From Ghiorsea sp. (GTDB taxonomy: Bacteria > Pseudomonadota > Zetaproteobacteria > Mariprofundales > Mariprofundaceae), in contig JAUZQX010000171.1 in assembly GCA_030950765.1 (NCBI GenBank), positions 1-13,124 on the forward strand: 13,124 nt of DNA. Direction: 5' to 3'. Of this stretch, positions 12,821 to 13,124 are shown in pieces; the stretch's first letter is position 1, and each line of letters opens with the position of its first letter. Made by a program: the position numbers and the translations under genes. Below the pieces are notes generated by a model that was given only the letters and a program-made list of their open reading frames with translations, had not been told where the DNA came from and made no database searches.

Positions 12821-12893
12821 GTTTTGAAAATCACAACAGATATCCGCAATGTCGGGTAGTAAAAGATGGTTTATGACTGAAGTATTATCAGAT

Positions 12894-13124
12894 TTAAGCC
12901 TGCCATAAAAGATAATCTAAAACTTGATCTGAACCAAAGCATTTACAAATACCTTCTAAGCTTCCATCTGCAACTGAGGTAGTATATTTTGCTTTACTTT
13001 TTAGGTCACCACCTTTCTCAACTAAATGTTGAAATAAACTTAAATTATCAAACTCAGCTGCAAGCATTAATGGCGTGTAAAATAAAACCCCTGAACTTTC
13101 CATACAATGTTTGCAGTTTGGATT
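12894..13124 (-). CDS. Ankyrin-repeat protein, C-terminal part (runs off the right edge)
   Basis: The frame stays open from the stop at 12894-12896 to the window edge, so at least 76 residues are present and the true start lies outside. An ankyrin repeat is visible as 'YTPLMLAAEFDNLSLFQHLVEKGGDL' in parts: TPLMLAA begins the first helix, and LVEKGGDL ends the second helix and turn. A second, weaker repeat-like tail follows (SLEGICKCFGSDQVLDYLL). The sequence before the repeat, N-C-K-H-C, has two cysteines close together. An internal ATG at 13103 would leave less than one full repeat upstream of it and is probably not the real start. Ankyrin repeats bind other proteins; no partner or catalytic domain is visible. 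Confidence 0.65.
   Translation of the reverse strand, partial: NPNCKHCMESSGVLFYTPLMLAAEFDNLSLFQHLVEKGGDLKSKAKYTTSVADGSLEGICKCFGSDQVLDYLLWQA

Noticed and set aside
1..13124. CRISPR array, tRNA or rRNA, integrase/transposase, toxin-antitoxin or phage-defence system
   Set aside because: I read both strands and found no regular repeat-spacer series, no cloverleaf-like sequence and no mobile or defence gene signatures.

Overview
The window is compact, moderately AT-rich bacterial chromosome carrying mostly housekeeping genes. A proteobacterium is likely: there is a HolC (DNA polymerase III chi) gene, an adjacent ybaB-recR pair, a secreted Tim44-domain protein, a YhbQ-type GIY-YIG protein, a Gre-like factor and a class I ketol-acid reductoisomerase. 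The sequence alone does not fix the class; Gammaproteobacteria or Zetaproteobacteria are guesses. I see no phage, insertion sequence, CRISPR array, tRNA or rRNA.

Left part (1-1570). The tail of a possible nitrobindin/FABP-like beta-barrel gene is followed by a nested palindromic element (218-301) and a Gre-like elongation factor. A second repeat-like intergenic segment (810-903) comes next. Then a GIY-YIG gene converges on, and overlaps, a small reverse-strand gene of unknown function (61 aa).

Forward block (1573-6042). Eight genes run head to tail with gaps from -1 to 24 bases: hinT, a DUF721/DciA-like gene, a Tim44-domain gene, ybaB, recR, ilvE, yciH and holC. They look like one long transcription unit mixing DNA replication and repair (DciA-like, YbaB, RecR, HolC), translation (YciH) and branched-chain amino acid synthesis (IlvE). 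A 26-codon reading frame with its own ribosome binding site ends across the hinT start codon.

Reverse glycosylation cassette (6054-8890). Three genes in the order GT2 polyprenyl-phosphate glycosyltransferase, GtrA-type membrane protein and GT39/ArnT-type membrane transferase make a complete charge, flip and transfer system for decorating an envelope molecule. It has the same functional parts as phage gtr serotype-conversion operons and ArnC/ArnEF/ArnT.

Right part (8891-13124). A tiny Ala-rich lipoprotein gene converges on a gene for an exported protein with a lysozyme-like motif pattern. The start of that gene is built over a short CRCAGAG repeat tract. Upstream of it lies a 101-base region with direct and inverted repeats, then argB, which overlaps an unknown five-helix membrane protein gene. 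A divergent intergenic region leads to ilvC, which ends in a clear intrinsic terminator. A partial ankyrin-repeat gene runs off the right edge. ilvE, ilvC and argB give the window an amino acid biosynthesis flavour, but they lie in three separate units.
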